A DNA stretch of 64,000 nucleotides from Cellulomonas soli (GCF_013409305.1 NZ_JACBZJ010000001.1:2480001-2544000); one strand, 5' to 3'; numbered from the stretch's first letter, positions 29,452 through 38,654 are shown. Program-made: numbers and translations. Notes: generated by a model from the letters alone, not told the origin.

Positions 29452-30675
29452 TCAGCGCAGCGCGTCCGCCAGCCGGTCGAGCGCGAGGTCGAGGTCGTCG
29501 AGCGCGATGGTCAGCGGCGGGGCGAACCGCACGGTCGCGCCGTGCGTGTCCTTGGCCAGCACCCCGCGCGCGAGCAGCCGCTCGCACAGGTCCCGGCCGT
29601 CGACCGGACCGCCCGCGTGCGTCGGACCCAGGTCGACGCCGGCCCACAGGCCGACCGTGCGGACCTCGGCGAGCAGCCCCTCCTCGGCGAGGGCGTGCAG
29701 CCGGGTCGCCAGGTGCTCTCCGAGCTCGGCGGCCCGGGCCTGCAGGGTGCCGGGCGTCAGCAGGTCGACGACCGCGATGGCCACCGCGCACGCCAACGGG
29801 TTGCCGCCGAACGTCGAGCCGTGCGTCCCCGCGGTGAGCACGCCGAGCACGTCCGCCCGGCCGACGACCGCCGAGACCGGCACGATGCCGCCGCCGAGGG
29901 CCTTGCCGAGCGTCACCAGGTCGGGCCGCACGCCGACGAGCTCGCATGCCAGCGTCGTGCCCGTGCGGCCGAGCCCGGACTGCACCTCGTCGGCGACGAG
30001 CAGCACGTCGGCCTCGGTGCAGATCGCCCGGACGGCCGGCAGGTAGCCCGCAGGAGGGATCACCACGCCCTGCTCGCCCTGGACGGGTTCGAGCAGCACG
30101 GCCACCGTCGTCTCGTCGATCGCGGCACGCACGGCCTCGGCGTCGCCGTACGGCACGACGCGGAAGCCGGGGGTGAACGGGCCGAAGCCGCGGCGGGCGT
30201 CCTCGTCGTCGGAGAACGACACGATCGTCGTGGTGCGCCCGTGGAAGTTCCCGCCCGCGACGACGATCGTCGCCCGGTCGGCGGCGACCCCCTTGACCTC
30301 GTACCCCCACTTGCGGGCGGCCTTGACCGCGGTCTCGACGGCCTCCGCGCCGGTGTTCATCGGCAGGACCATCGGCGGCCCGGCGACGTACGGGCCGATC
30401 AGCCCGGTGACCGCCCGGGCGAACGGGTCGAGCAGGTCGTGGTCGAACGCCCGGGAGGTCAGGGTGAGCCGGTCGAGCTGGTGGTGCGCGGCGGCGACGA
30501 GCGCCGGGTGCCGGTGACCGAAGTTCAGGGCCGAGTAGGCCGAGAGCAGGTCGAGGTACCGGCGGCCGTCGACGTCGGTGACCCACGAGCCCTCACCCGT
30601 CGCGACGGTGACGGGCAGCGGGTGGTAGTTGGGCGCGAGGAGACCCGCACCGGTCACGAGCGGGCTCGCGGTCAT
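29452..30675 (-). CDS. rocD: Ornithine delta-aminotransferase
   Basis: RocD converts ornithine plus 2-oxoglutarate to glutamate semialdehyde plus glutamate. The 407-residue class III aminotransferase starts at the ATG at 30675 after AAGGAG. Signatures: NYHPLPVTVATGEGSWVTDV, LDLLSAYSALNFGHRHP, NTGAEAVETAVKAARKWGY, LVADEVQSGLGRTG and the PLP-lysine in LVTLGKALGGGIVPVSA. It follows ddaH by 37 bases on the same strand, so the two form an operon. DdaH yields citrulline from methylarginines rather than ornithine, so the link between the two reactions is through general arginine/ornithine catabolism. Confidence 0.95.
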   Translation of the reverse strand: MTASPLVTGAGLLAPNYHPLPVTVATGEGSWVTDVDGRRYLDLLSAYSALNFGHRHPALVAAAHHQLDRLTLTSRAFDHDLLDPFARAVTGLIGPYVAGPPMVLPMNTGAEAVETAVKAARKWGYEVKGVAADRATIVVAGGNFHGRTTTIVSFSDDEDARRGFGPFTPGFRVVPYGDAEAVRAAIDETTVAVLLEPVQGEQGVVIPPAGYLPAVRAICTEADVLLVADEVQSGLGRTGTTLACELVGVRPDLVTLGKALGGGIVPVSAVVGRADVLGVLTAGTHGSTFGGNPLACAVAIAVVDLLTPGTLQARAAELGEHLATRLHALAEEGLLAEVRTVGLWAGVDLGPTHAGGPVDGRDLCERLLARGVLAKDTHGATVRFAPPLTIALDDLDLALDRLADALR

Positions 30676-30712
30676 GCTCGGCTCCTTGGTGGTCGGTGCG
30701 GGTCGTCCGTGC

Positions 30713-31549
30713 TCAGACGAGCGTGGGACGGATCTCCAGCGTGCAGCACTTGGCGCCGCCGCCACCCTTGAGCAGCTCGGTGGTCTCGACGGGGATCGGC
30801 GTGTACCCGCGCTCGCGCAGCGCGCCGGCCAGGTGCGTGGCCGCGGGGGCCACCACGACGTTCTCCCCGTCGGAGACCGCGTTGAGCCCGAGGGCGACAG
30901 CGTCGGCCTCGACCGCGTGCACGGCGTCCGGGTAGCGCTCGGCGAGCACCTCCTGCGACGCGGGGGAGAACGCCGGCGGGTAGTAGGCGACCTGCGGGTC
31001 GTCGACGTCGGACGAGAGCACGGCCAGCGCGGTGTCCAGGTGGTAGAACCGCGGGTCGATGAGCTCGAGGGAGACGACCTCGATGCCGAAGAGGGCGGCC
31101 GCCTCGCGGTGCGCGGCCCGGTCGGTGCGGAAGCCGGTGCCGGCCAGGAGGGTGCGGCCGACGAACAGCATGTCGCCCTCGCCCTCGTTGATCTGCTCGG
31201 CCGTGTGCGTCAGGTACCCGCGGTCGGCGAACCACTTCTGGTAGGCCGGTCCCTCGGGCTGGCGCTCGGGGTAGCGGAACTTGGCGGAGTAGACGATGCC
31301 GTCGATGACGGTGGCGCCGTTGGCCGCGTAGACCATGTCGGGCAGGCCTTCGAGCGGGTCGATCGTCTCGATGGTGTTGCCCAGGTCGAGGTACGTGTCG
31401 CGCAGGCGGCGCCACTGCTGCACGGCCAGGTCGACGTCCGTGTACCGCGTCTTGTCCATCCACGGGTTGATCTCGTACGAGACCGTGTAGTGGGTCGGCT
31501 CGCACATGAGGTAGTGGCGGGCGGTACGTCCGGGCGCGCTGGCAGACAT
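30713..31549 (-). CDS. ddaH: Dimethylarginine dimethylaminohydrolase family protein
   Basis: This 278-residue guanidino-modifying hydrolase is of the DDAH/arginine-deiminase superfamily. Motifs: LMCEPTHYTVSYEINPWMD, VYAANGATVIDG, NEGEGDMLFVG, FYHLDTALAVL with the catalytic His, and ELLKGGGGAKCCTLEI with the catalytic Cys. The family hydrolyses N-omega-methylarginine to citrulline and methylamines, though some members act on arginine. The start at 31549 follows GAGGAGA. It is the first gene of the ddaH-rocD operon. The direct repeats in front of it (31625-31685) may bind a regulator. Confidence 0.9.
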   Translation of the reverse strand: MSASAPGRTARHYLMCEPTHYTVSYEINPWMDKTRYTDVDLAVQQWRRLRDTYLDLGNTIETIDPLEGLPDMVYAANGATVIDGIVYSAKFRYPERQPEGPAYQKWFADRGYLTHTAEQINEGEGDMLFVGRTLLAGTGFRTDRAAHREAAALFGIEVVSLELIDPRFYHLDTALAVLSSDVDDPQVAYYPPAFSPASQEVLAERYPDAVHAVEADAVALGLNAVSDGENVVVAPAATHLAGALRERGYTPIPVETTELLKGGGGAKCCTLEIRPTLV

Positions 31550-31624
31550 CGATCTCCTCGAGGGGACGCGGCTGTGGGTTCGTTCGAGGGTACGCGGCGG
31601 GTGCTCGTGCGCAGGTGACGCGGT

Positions 31625-31685
31625 GTTGCGCGCCGACCGGCGATCCGTTGTGCGATGTCCGGTCTGTCCGGCGATCCGTTGCGCG
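31625..31685. repeat. Helically phased direct repeats upstream of ddaH
   Basis: CCGGCGATCCGTTG(T/C)GCG occurs at 31637-31654 and 31668-31685, exactly 31 bases apart. The half-site GTTG(T/C)GCG occurs a third time at 31625-31632, 22 bases before its next copy. The spacings are about three and two turns of the helix, as for a cooperatively bound regulator. The repeats lie 76-136 bases upstream of the ddaH start. Confidence 0.6.
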
Positions 31686-31700
31686 GGCTGACAGCCCGGG

Positions 31701-31744
31701 CCCAGCGCCGGCCCAGCCCCGGCCCAGCCCCGGCCCTGTCCCGG
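31701..31744. repeat. 11-bp tandem repeat (CCCAGCCCCGG x4)
   Basis: Four head-to-tail 11-base units are present; the middle two are identical and the outer two have one or two changes. They lie in the intergenic region between ddaH and the aldo/keto reductase gene. No function is apparent; slippage is likely. Confidence 0.8.
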
Positions 31745-31786
31745 CACGGAGCGGTGGACGCGGTGGGCCACCGGTAGCGTCGGGGT

Positions 31787-32776
31787 ATGCAGACACGGAT
31801 CCTGGGCAGGACCGGCCGCGCCGTCGGCGTCGTCGGTCTCGGCTGCTGGCAGCTCGGCGCGGACTGGGGCGAGGTCGGCGAGGACGCCGCGCTCGCCGTC
31901 CTGCGGGCCGCCACCGACGCCGGCGTGACCTTCCTCGACACCGCGGACGTCTACGGCGACGGACGCAGCGAGCGACTGGTCGGCGAGTTCCTCGCCTCGC
32001 ACGACGCCGCGGCCGGCCTCACCGTGGCCACCAAGATGGGGCGCCGCGCCGACCCGCACGTGGCCGGCGCCTACACGCTCGACGCCTACCGGGCCTGGAC
32101 CGACCGGTCACGCACGAACCTCGGCGTGGACACGCTCGACCTCGTCCAGCTGCACTGCCCGCCCACCGAGGTGCTGACGCGGGAGAGCACCTACGACGAG
32201 CTCGACGTGCTCGTCGAGGAGGGCCGGGTCGCGGCGTACGGCGTCTCCGTGGAGACGGTCGACGAGGCGCTCGCCGCGATCGCCCGCCCGCACGTCGCCT
32301 CGGTGCAGATCATCCTCAACGTGTTCCGGCGCAAGCCGCTCGAGCGCGTGCTGCCCGCCGCGGCCGAGGCCGGCGTGGGCATCATCGCCCGGGTGCCGCT
32401 GGCCAGCGGGCTGCTGACCGGGCGGTACGACGAGTCGACCACGTTCGCCGCGGACGACCACCGCAGCTACAACCGGCACGGCGAGGCGTTCGACGTCGGC
32501 GAGACGTTCTCCGGCGTGCCGTACGAGGTCGGTGTGGCCGCCGCGCGCGAGGTGGGCGAGCACACGCCCGAGGGTGCGACGACCGCGCAGCTGGCGCTGC
32601 GGTGGATCATCGACCAGCCCGGGGTCACGACCGTGATCCCCGGCGCGCGCAACGCGCAGCAGGCCCGCGGCAACGCGGCGGCGGCCGACCTGGCGCCGCT
32701 GGGCGCCGCGACGCTCGACGCGCTGCGCGACGTGTACGACACCCGCATCCGGGAGCACGTGCACGACCGGTGGTGA
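31787..32776 (+). CDS. Aldo/keto reductase
   Basis: This is a 329-residue NADPH-dependent oxidoreductase with the (beta/alpha)8 barrel. The catalytic tetrad is visible: Asp and Tyr in FLDTADVYGDGRSE, Lys in VATKMGRR, His in LVQLHCPP. RWIIDQPGVTTVIPGARNAQ is the usual C-terminal cofactor-binding block. The short N-terminal MQTRILGRTGRAVGVVGLG is typical of the AKR11-13 group. The substrate cannot be deduced. It is monocistronic and divergent from ddaH. Confidence 0.93.
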   Translation: MQTRILGRTGRAVGVVGLGCWQLGADWGEVGEDAALAVLRAATDAGVTFLDTADVYGDGRSERLVGEFLASHDAAAGLTVATKMGRRADPHVAGAYTLDAYRAWTDRSRTNLGVDTLDLVQLHCPPTEVLTRESTYDELDVLVEEGRVAAYGVSVETVDEALAAIARPHVASVQIILNVFRRKPLERVLPAAAEAGVGIIARVPLASGLLTGRYDESTTFAADDHRSYNRHGEAFDVGETFSGVPYEVGVAAAREVGEHTPEGATTAQLALRWIIDQPGVTTVIPGARNAQQARGNAAAADLAPLGAATLDALRDVYDTRIREHVHDRW

Positions 32777-32788
32777 GCCGCGGCGCCG

Positions 32789-33544
32789 CTAGCGTCGGTG
32801 CGGCCCCTCGGTGATCTCGCGGATCGCGGTCGTGCCGGCGCTCTCGGGCCCGGGCGCACGCTCCAGCCGCGCGACGCCACCGGGGCCGACGACCTCGAGC
32901 TCCGCCGGGAAGGACGCCGGGGCCGGGCCGAACGCCGCCCGTGCCCCGGCGACCACCGTGCGGCCCAGTGCCCGACCGCCGGTGAGGCCGATGACCGCGC
33001 CGATGCCGAACGGGGCCAGGCGGCCCAGTGCCAGCCCGCCGTGCCGGGTGGCCTGCGTGCGCACCAGGCGCCGCGTGAGCGTCGTGTTGACCGCGCGGAT
33101 CGTGCCGGTCGGCATCCGGGTGAGCATCGCCCGCCCGACGTGCACGGCCGAGATCTGCGCGGAGTCACCGACCATCCGCACGCCGGACTCGCCCAGGATC
33201 GTCGCGAGCAGCAGCGTCGTGCGTCGCGGCACGTCGTCCACCTGGATGCCGTGCACGCTGGCGACCGCGAGCGAGAAGGACGCCGACGCGGCGAAGAACG
33301 TGGCCACGTCGCTGATGGTCAGCGCGGTGGCCACACCCGTGCCGACCGCGGGTGCCGCGGCGGCCGCACCGACCGCGCCGCCCGTCCCGGCCACGACGCG
33401 CAGGTACTCGCGCTCCAGCAGCGCCACGACCTGGGCGGGGTTCGCCTCCGGGTTGCGCCTGCGGACGGAGGCGACATGTGCGTGGATCACGCCGGACGGG
33501 ACGGTCACGGCCCGCCTGAGCGCGGCCTGCACGATCCGCGGCAC
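32789..33544 (-). CDS. Conserved actinobacterial protein of unknown function, Gly/Ala-rich
   Basis: I do not recognise this 251-residue product. It has a basic N-terminus, a hydrophobic Gly/Ala stretch (GTGGAVGAAAAAPAVGTGVA), SFSLAVASVHGIQ, and a second glycine-rich hydrophobic segment (LAPFGIGAVIGLTGGRALG), so it may associate with the membrane peripherally or by short helices. The overall pattern vaguely recalls the EcsC family, but I would not assign it. The GTG start is three bases after the OsmC stop, so it is translated with that gene as the third member of a vanZ-osmC-orf operon. Confidence 0.7.
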   Translation of the reverse strand: MPRIVQAALRRAVTVPSGVIHAHVASVRRRNPEANPAQVVALLEREYLRVVAGTGGAVGAAAAAPAVGTGVATALTISDVATFFAASASFSLAVASVHGIQVDDVPRRTTLLLATILGESGVRMVGDSAQISAVHVGRAMLTRMPTGTIRAVNTTLTRRLVRTQATRHGGLALGRLAPFGIGAVIGLTGGRALGRTVVAGARAAFGPAPASFPAELEVVGPGGVARLERAPGPESAGTTAIREITEGPHRR

Positions 33545-33547
33545 GGG

Positions 33548-33982
33548 TCAGCGCTCCCCGGTGACCGTCAGCTCGACGGTGGCCCCGGCCTTGAACGTGC
33601 GCCCGACCGTGCAGCTCGCGTCGATCGCGCGCTGCACCACCGCGACCAGGCGGGCCCGCGCCTCGGCGTCCAGGCTGCTGAGGTCGACGACCAGGTTCTC
33701 GACCAGCTCGGGGTAGAGGTTCTCCTCCGGGTCGGACAGGCCGCCGACCTCGATCGTCACCGCGACATCGTCCCCGAGGCGTCGCGAGAGGGCCGCGTCC
33801 GCGCTCAGGCCGCTGCAGCCGGCCAGGGCGATCTTCGCCAGCTCGCCGGGCGTGAACGCCTCCTCGTACCTGATGTCACCGATCTCGACGCGGGCGCCAC
33901 GGGAGTTGTGGCCGACGTACCTGCGCTCCCCGGTGCGCTCGACCCACAGCCGGGCGCCCTGCGCGTTCTGCAGCTCAGTCAT
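33548..33982 (-). CDS. OsmC-family peroxidase/redox protein
   Basis: This 144-residue OsmC/Ohr-fold protein has the two redox cysteines in LAGCSGLSADAAL and DASCTVGRTFKAGA. RYEEAFTPGELAKIALAG is the family block before the first Cys. Members reduce organic hydroperoxides using lipoyl or thiol donors. I chose the ATG at 33982, which overlaps the end of the VanZ gene by eight bases; a GTG at 34006 is possible but its ribosome site would touch the start. It is the middle gene of a three-gene minus-strand operon. Confidence 0.88.
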   Translation of the reverse strand: MTELQNAQGARLWVERTGERRYVGHNSRGARVEIGDIRYEEAFTPGELAKIALAGCSGLSADAALSRRLGDDVAVTIEVGGLSDPEENLYPELVENLVVDLSSLDAEARARLVAVVQRAIDASCTVGRTFKAGATVELTVTGER

Positions 33983-34430
33983 CCGGCGATACTGCCACGG
34001 CGTCACCTCCGCGTCCGGGCATCACGGCGGTGCGCCGCGACCACCAGAGCAGCCCCAGCAGCCCGAGTCCTGCCCCGAGGGTGTTGAGCACGACGTCCTG
34101 GACGGTCGGCACGCGCGTGGGCAGGAAGAGGCGCTGGCTCAGCTCGATGGCGGTCGACAGGCCGGCGGCGATCGCCACGACGGGCCAGCGCCGGGTGAGC
34201 AGCAGGCCGGCGAGCACGCCGAACGGCACGAACATCAGGACGTTCGCGACGGCCTCGACCCCGGCGTAGGTGACCGGCACGCCGTGCTCGACGAACCAGC
34301 CGATCACCGCACGGACGACGTCGAACGTGTCGTCCGGTGCCGGCGCGGGCCACAGCGTCAGGCGCACGACGGCCACCGCCCACAGCGCGAGCAGTCCCCG
34401 CAGCACCCTTCGCCCCCGCCACCAGCCCAT
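33975..34430 (-). CDS. VanZ-like membrane protein
   Basis: This is a 151-residue membrane protein with four predicted helices. The VanZ signature is clear: VLMFVPFGVLAGLLL, then STAIELSQRLFLPTR and VPTVQDVVLNTLGAGLG. VanZ-like proteins are common in actinobacteria; the founding member gives low-level teicoplanin resistance by an unknown route, but most relatives have no tested role. I prefer the start at 34430 (MGWWRGRRV), because the sequence upstream is Pro/Gly-rich and not membrane-like. It is the first gene of the operon with osmC and the 251-residue protein. Confidence 0.85.
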   Translation of the reverse strand: MGWWRGRRVLRGLLALWAVAVVRLTLWPAPAPDDTFDVVRAVIGWFVEHGVPVTYAGVEAVANVLMFVPFGVLAGLLLTRRWPVVAIAAGLSTAIELSQRLFLPTRVPTVQDVVLNTLGAGLGLLGLLWWSRRTAVMPGRGGDAVAVSPDD

Positions 34431-34649
34431 GCCCGGCACGCTACGTGAGCGGCCGGCCGGGGCAGGGCCGTGCAGGTGGGGGGTCGGTGGAGGACCGGTG
34501 CCGGAGCCGCGCACGCCCTGCCCGCGGCGGCACGGGCCGGGTGATGACTGCCGCCGCCGGGATGTCGTGCCACCGGTTGCCGGGGGGTCGCTGGTGGGAT
34601 GGACTCGCTGTCAGCAGGCCCCGCACCGAGCCACCACAGGGAGCAGACC

Positions 34650-35153
34650 ATGGACGTCGTACCGCTCGCGCTGTACGTCGACGCCGTCGAGAGGGCGTCG
34701 TCGACCGGATACTGCCTGCCGGACGCGGCACTCGCCCAGGTGCGGACGGCGCTGCGCGGTGCGGCCCCGGTGTTCGCCGCGCTGACCGCCGAGCTCGACG
34801 GCGGCTCGCCGGCCCGGGCCAACGGTCACCTGGTCGTCTACACCGAGGACCTGGTCGCCTACGTCAACTTCACCAGGATGCCGGCGCGGGGTCCGTTGCC
34901 CGAGGACGACGACGAGGCGCTCGGGGTGTTCACGATCGAGGTCGCGGCGCGCGCGGCGCTGTCCGCGCTGTCCCTGCTGTACGCGACGGCGCCGGCCCGC
35001 GCCTACCCGCAGGACGGCGCGGGGCTGTCCGGCAACGCCCGGCTGGTGCTCACCTACGTGGGCTTCGGGAACGAGGTCGTCATCCCCACGGGCGGCGCTG
35101 TCCGGCACGACGTCGACGCGCTGTACGCGCGGCTGCTGGACGACCTGCGGTAG
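34650..35153 (+). CDS. Hypothetical protein, 167 residues
   Basis: I do not recognise this protein. The ATG at 34650 is preceded by AGGGAG at a six-base spacing, and codon use is that of a real gene. The product is soluble, acidic and helical at the N-terminus (LALYVDAVERASSTG, LAQVRTALRG), with a short hydrophobic Ala/Leu stretch in the middle (ARAALSALSLLYAT). It has no signal peptide or known motif. It stands alone between the divergent VanZ operon and the membrane-protein gene at 35420. Confidence 0.7.
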   Translation: MDVVPLALYVDAVERASSTGYCLPDAALAQVRTALRGAAPVFAALTAELDGGSPARANGHLVVYTEDLVAYVNFTRMPARGPLPEDDDEALGVFTIEVAARAALSALSLLYATAPARAYPQDGAGLSGNARLVLTYVGFGNEVVIPTGGAVRHDVDALYARLLDDLR

Positions 35154-35419
35154 GGGCACACCCCGCTGCGCTGCTTCTCCGTGGTCGGCTCGGGCACCGA
35201 CGAGGCCGTCGACACCAGCCCAGCCGTGACGGCCATCGAGCTCGCCCCGCAGATCGCCGCCCGTCGGCCGGGCGACCCGGTCCGGATCGTCGGCGCGTTG
35301 GCCGCACGCCGCGACGGCCGAGCGACCAGGGGCTACCGTCGGGAGGGCGGCCCGAGTCCACGACGGTCGGACGACGCCGCCCAGGGCAGGGGCAGGGCGT
35401 CGCCGAAGGCGGTCAGCAG

Positions 35420-36163
35420 ATGGCGGAGAGCACCAGCGGCACCGCCACGGACCGCACGGATCCGTGGATCCCGGACGCCTCCTGGGCGCCCCTCTACCGC
35501 GTCGGAGGCGTGTCCGGGGCGGTGGTCGTTCTGCTCGTCGTGGTACCCGTGGTGCTGGTCTTCGCTGCGCCCGTCGTGCCGACCGACGGCGAGGCGCTGC
35601 TCACCTATGTCACCGCTCACAAGGCTGTCTACCTGACCGAGCTGATCTGCTTCGTCGGTCTGGCCGTCCCCGCGCTCGTCGTGTTCGCCGCTCTCGCCGT
35701 GGCGCTGAAGGACCTGGACAGGACCACGGCGGCTCTCGGCGGGCTCTTCGGCATCGTCTCGGAAACCGTCGCGCTCGCGCTCGGCAGCAGCCCGCAGTCC
35801 CTGCACGGCGGGGTCGTCGTGCTCGCGAACGCCTACCAGGCCGCCGGCACGGACGCCGAGAGAGCGAGCCTGGTGAGCGCCGCGGACGCGCTCATCGCCG
35901 CCACCAATGCGGTCTCCTGGGCGGGGATCCTGACCGCCTCCGGGATCCTCGTCCTCTCTCTCGCGATGCGGGGAGGATCCTTCGGGCGGGTGCTCGTGGT
36001 GCTCGTGGTGCTCGGGGTGGTCACCGGAGCGTTCGGCATCCCCGCCGAGGCCCTGCGCCCGATCATCGGGTCGGCCTACGCCGTGTACGGGCTGCTGCTG
36101 CCGGTCTGGTTCGCCCTGGTCGCGGTACAGCTCCTGCGGATCGGGCGCCGGCGCTCTCGGTGA
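35420..36163 (+). CDS. Multi-pass membrane protein, DUF4386-like
   Basis: This 247-residue protein has about six hydrophobic helices (VSGAVVVLLVVVPVVLVFAA; YLTELICFVGLAVPALVVFA; VLVVLVVLGVVTGAFGIPA; PIIGSAYAVYGLLLPVWFAL). The layout, including PWIPDASWAPLYRVGGVSG at the start and the GIPAEALRPIIG region, resembles the DUF4386 family of unknown function. The ATG at 35420 has only a weak ribosome site. The 266 bases before it show no clear feature. It converges on the mmpL gene. Confidence 0.65.
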   Translation: MAESTSGTATDRTDPWIPDASWAPLYRVGGVSGAVVVLLVVVPVVLVFAAPVVPTDGEALLTYVTAHKAVYLTELICFVGLAVPALVVFAALAVALKDLDRTTAALGGLFGIVSETVALALGSSPQSLHGGVVVLANAYQAAGTDAERASLVSAADALIAATNAVSWAGILTASGILVLSLAMRGGSFGRVLVVLVVLGVVTGAFGIPAEALRPIIGSAYAVYGLLLPVWFALVAVQLLRIGRRRSR

Positions 36164-36284
36164 CCCGGTCCGCGCGGTGGGCCGACCTCGCGAGGCGCCG
36201 CGCACGAGGCACCTGCTCACGGCTCACGGCTCACGGCTGCGGGGCCGGCGCCGTGGTGGCGTCGGCCCCGCAGGGGTCGTGGGT

Positions 36285-38480
36285 TCAGGCGTTGACGAGC
36301 TCGGGCTCGCGCTCCGGGGTGCTCTCCTGCAGCGCGTGCCCCTCGGTGTCGATGCGGGGCAGGACCTTGTCGAGCCACCGCGGGATCCACCAGGCCGACC
36401 TGCCGAGCAGGGACATCGCGGCCGGCATGAGGATCAGCCGGACGATGAAGGCGTCGGCCATGACCCCGATGAACAGCCCGAACGCGATCCCGGCGGCGAT
36501 GGCGAACGTCGAGGAGGCGAACCCGGCGAACACGACGGTCATGATCGTGGCGGCGGCGGCGAGCACCGGGGCGGCGCGGGAGAAGCCCTCGACGATGGCG
36601 TCCTTGGGTGCCATGCCGCGGTCGTGCATCTCCTTGATCCGTGAGACGAGGAAGACCTGGTAGTCCATGGCCAGGCCGAACAGGACCCCGACGAGCAGGA
36701 TCGGCAGCAGGCTCATCATCGGGTCGCCCTGCGCGGCGCGGACCAGCGGGAAGTTCCAGCCCCACTGGAAGACGGCCGTGCTGGCACCGAACGAGGCCAG
36801 GACGGAGAGCAGGTAGCCGGCCGTCGCGATCACGGGGATGAGGATCGAGCGGAACATCAGGACGAGCAGGGCCATCGAGATGAGCACGATGACGATGACG
36901 TACTTGATCAGGGCCGTGTTCAGGGCCGCGGTCTGGTCGATGCCGATGGCCGTCTCGCCGGTGACCTCCAGGCTCACGCCGGGCACCATCGTGTCCTCGT
37001 TCGCGCGGATCGTGTGGACGAGGTCCGTGGTGGACTCCTCGATCGGACCGCCGGTGGGGATGATCGTGACGCGGGCGATGTCGCCGCTGGCGCCGATCTC
37101 GGCCGGGGTGACCATGGCGACCCCGGGCAGGGCCGCGAGGGCCTCCTCGAGCTGGTCTGTGCTGCCGGTGACGTCGGCGCCCTCGGCCAGGACGATGAGC
37201 GGGCTCTGCACGCCGCCGAACTTGTCGACGATGAGGTTGTAGGCGGTGCGCTCGGTGGACTCCGGGTCGGCGCCGCCGGGGATGGTGAACGCGGTCTTCA
37301 TGGACAGGACCGGCAGGGCGACCGTGATGAGGATCGCTGCGCCGGCCAGCAGGGACAGCAGGGGGCGCTTGACGACCAGCGTGCCCCACGAGCGCAGGAA
37401 GCCGCGCTTGCCCGCGACGTCCTCGGTCCACAGGCGCCCGGCGGCCAGGTCCCGGCGGTGCTTCGTGGACAGCGCCTTGAGGCCCATGGTCTGCAGGAAC
37501 ACCGGCAGCAGCGTGAGGGACAGCAGCACGGCGACGAGGACGCCGAACGCCGCAGCGACACCCATCTCGGTGATGAAGCCGATGTTGGCGACCATGAGGG
37601 CCACGAGGGCGACGATGACCGTGGCACCGGCGAACACGACCGCCGTGCCGGCGGTCCCGGTGGCCCGGGCGATGGCGTCGGTGATCGTCTTGCCGCTGCG
37701 CACCTCCTGCTGGAAGCGGGAGACGATGAACAGGCCGTAGTCGATCCCGACGGCCAGGCCGAGCATCGAGGCCAGGATGATCGAGTTCTCACCGATCGGG
37801 GTGATCGACCCGTAGGCGAAGACGCCGAGGATGCCCACGCCGACACCGAACGCGGCGACCAGGAGGTTGGCCCCGGCGGCGCGCAGCGAGCCGAAGGTGA
37901 GGATCAGCACGAGGAACGCGGCCAGGACGCCGATCATCTCGCCGGCGCCCTGCTCAGGGGCACCGATCGCGACAAGGTTCCCTCCGAGCTGGACGCCGAG
38001 GTCGGTCGGGGCCTGCTCCTGCAGTGCGAGGGCTGCGTCGTAGGAGGCCTGCTGCCCGTCCTCGTCGAGGCCGACGAACGTCAGGGTCGACACCGCGACG
38101 CTCTGATCGGCGGAGATGTACGGGCTCGCAGGATCGAGCGGGTTGCTCACGGACTCCAGCCCGGGCAGCGCCGCGGCCTGGGCCAGCACGGCCTGGATCT
38201 GCTCGGCGACGGCCGGGTCGCTGACCGTGCCACCGTCCGGGGCGAACACCAGCTGCAGGGTCTGGGCGTCCGTGGCCGTCTGGGCGCTGGGGAACTCCTG
38301 GGCCATGAGCTCCAGGGCCTGCGTGGACCGAGAGCCGGGGATGGTGTCCGGGGCGGACTCGCCCATCCCGTTGACGCCGATGACGCCCGCCAGGCCGGCG
38401 AAGACGGCGAGCCACGCGATCACCACCACCGCACGGTGACGGGCGCTGAACCGCCCGAGCTTTGCGAGGAACGTTGACAT
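36285..38480 (-). CDS. MMPL/RND-family transporter
   Basis: This is a 731-residue RND-type exporter with about 12 membrane helices in two repeats, each with a large external loop after the first helix. The N-terminus (LGRFSARHRAVVVIAWLAVF) and the paired motifs VGIDYGLFIVSRFQQE and LAMDYQVFLVSRIKEM in the middle of each half are MmpL signatures; the Asp-Tyr pairs carry the proton path. Substrates in this family are lipids, siderophores or drugs; which applies here is open. The start at 38480 is divergent from the cysteine-leader/ABC operon. A palindrome about 95 bases upstream may be its operator. Confidence 0.92.
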   Translation of the reverse strand: MSTFLAKLGRFSARHRAVVVIAWLAVFAGLAGVIGVNGMGESAPDTIPGSRSTQALELMAQEFPSAQTATDAQTLQLVFAPDGGTVSDPAVAEQIQAVLAQAAALPGLESVSNPLDPASPYISADQSVAVSTLTFVGLDEDGQQASYDAALALQEQAPTDLGVQLGGNLVAIGAPEQGAGEMIGVLAAFLVLILTFGSLRAAGANLLVAAFGVGVGILGVFAYGSITPIGENSIILASMLGLAVGIDYGLFIVSRFQQEVRSGKTITDAIARATGTAGTAVVFAGATVIVALVALMVANIGFITEMGVAAAFGVLVAVLLSLTLLPVFLQTMGLKALSTKHRRDLAAGRLWTEDVAGKRGFLRSWGTLVVKRPLLSLLAGAAILITVALPVLSMKTAFTIPGGADPESTERTAYNLIVDKFGGVQSPLIVLAEGADVTGSTDQLEEALAALPGVAMVTPAEIGASGDIARVTIIPTGGPIEESTTDLVHTIRANEDTMVPGVSLEVTGETAIGIDQTAALNTALIKYVIVIVLISMALLVLMFRSILIPVIATAGYLLSVLASFGASTAVFQWGWNFPLVRAAQGDPMMSLLPILLVGVLFGLAMDYQVFLVSRIKEMHDRGMAPKDAIVEGFSRAAPVLAAAATIMTVVFAGFASSTFAIAAGIAFGLFIGVMADAFIVRLILMPAAMSLLGRSAWWIPRWLDKVLPRIDTEGHALQESTPEREPELVNA

Positions 38481-38573
38481 GGGTGAGTACTCCCGTTTGC
38501 AGAGGCGCCGTGAACACCACCGATCCTCGCGACGCCGCGCCGCCGGCGAATCAGGCAGACGGACCTCCTCGAC

Positions 38574-38589
38574 TACCGCATCGGCGGTA
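38574..38589. promoter_or_regulatory. Palindrome upstream of mmpL
   Basis: TACCGC-ATCG-GCGGTA is a perfect 6-4-6 inverted repeat in the divergent region between mmpL and the ABC operon, 94 bases from the mmpL start. It could be a TetR-type operator. No adjacent regulator gene is present. Confidence 0.4.
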
Positions 38590-38654
38590 CGCACCCACCC
38601 GCCGGCTACGCCGGGCGCAGCGTCGAACCGTCACCCGGTCCCGATGCCCGCTGC

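Noticed and set aside
36217..38594. Alternative large frames over the mmpL gene, on both strands
   Set aside because: The 36285-38480 frame has all the MmpL motifs. The others are Arg/Ala/Gly-rich shadows.
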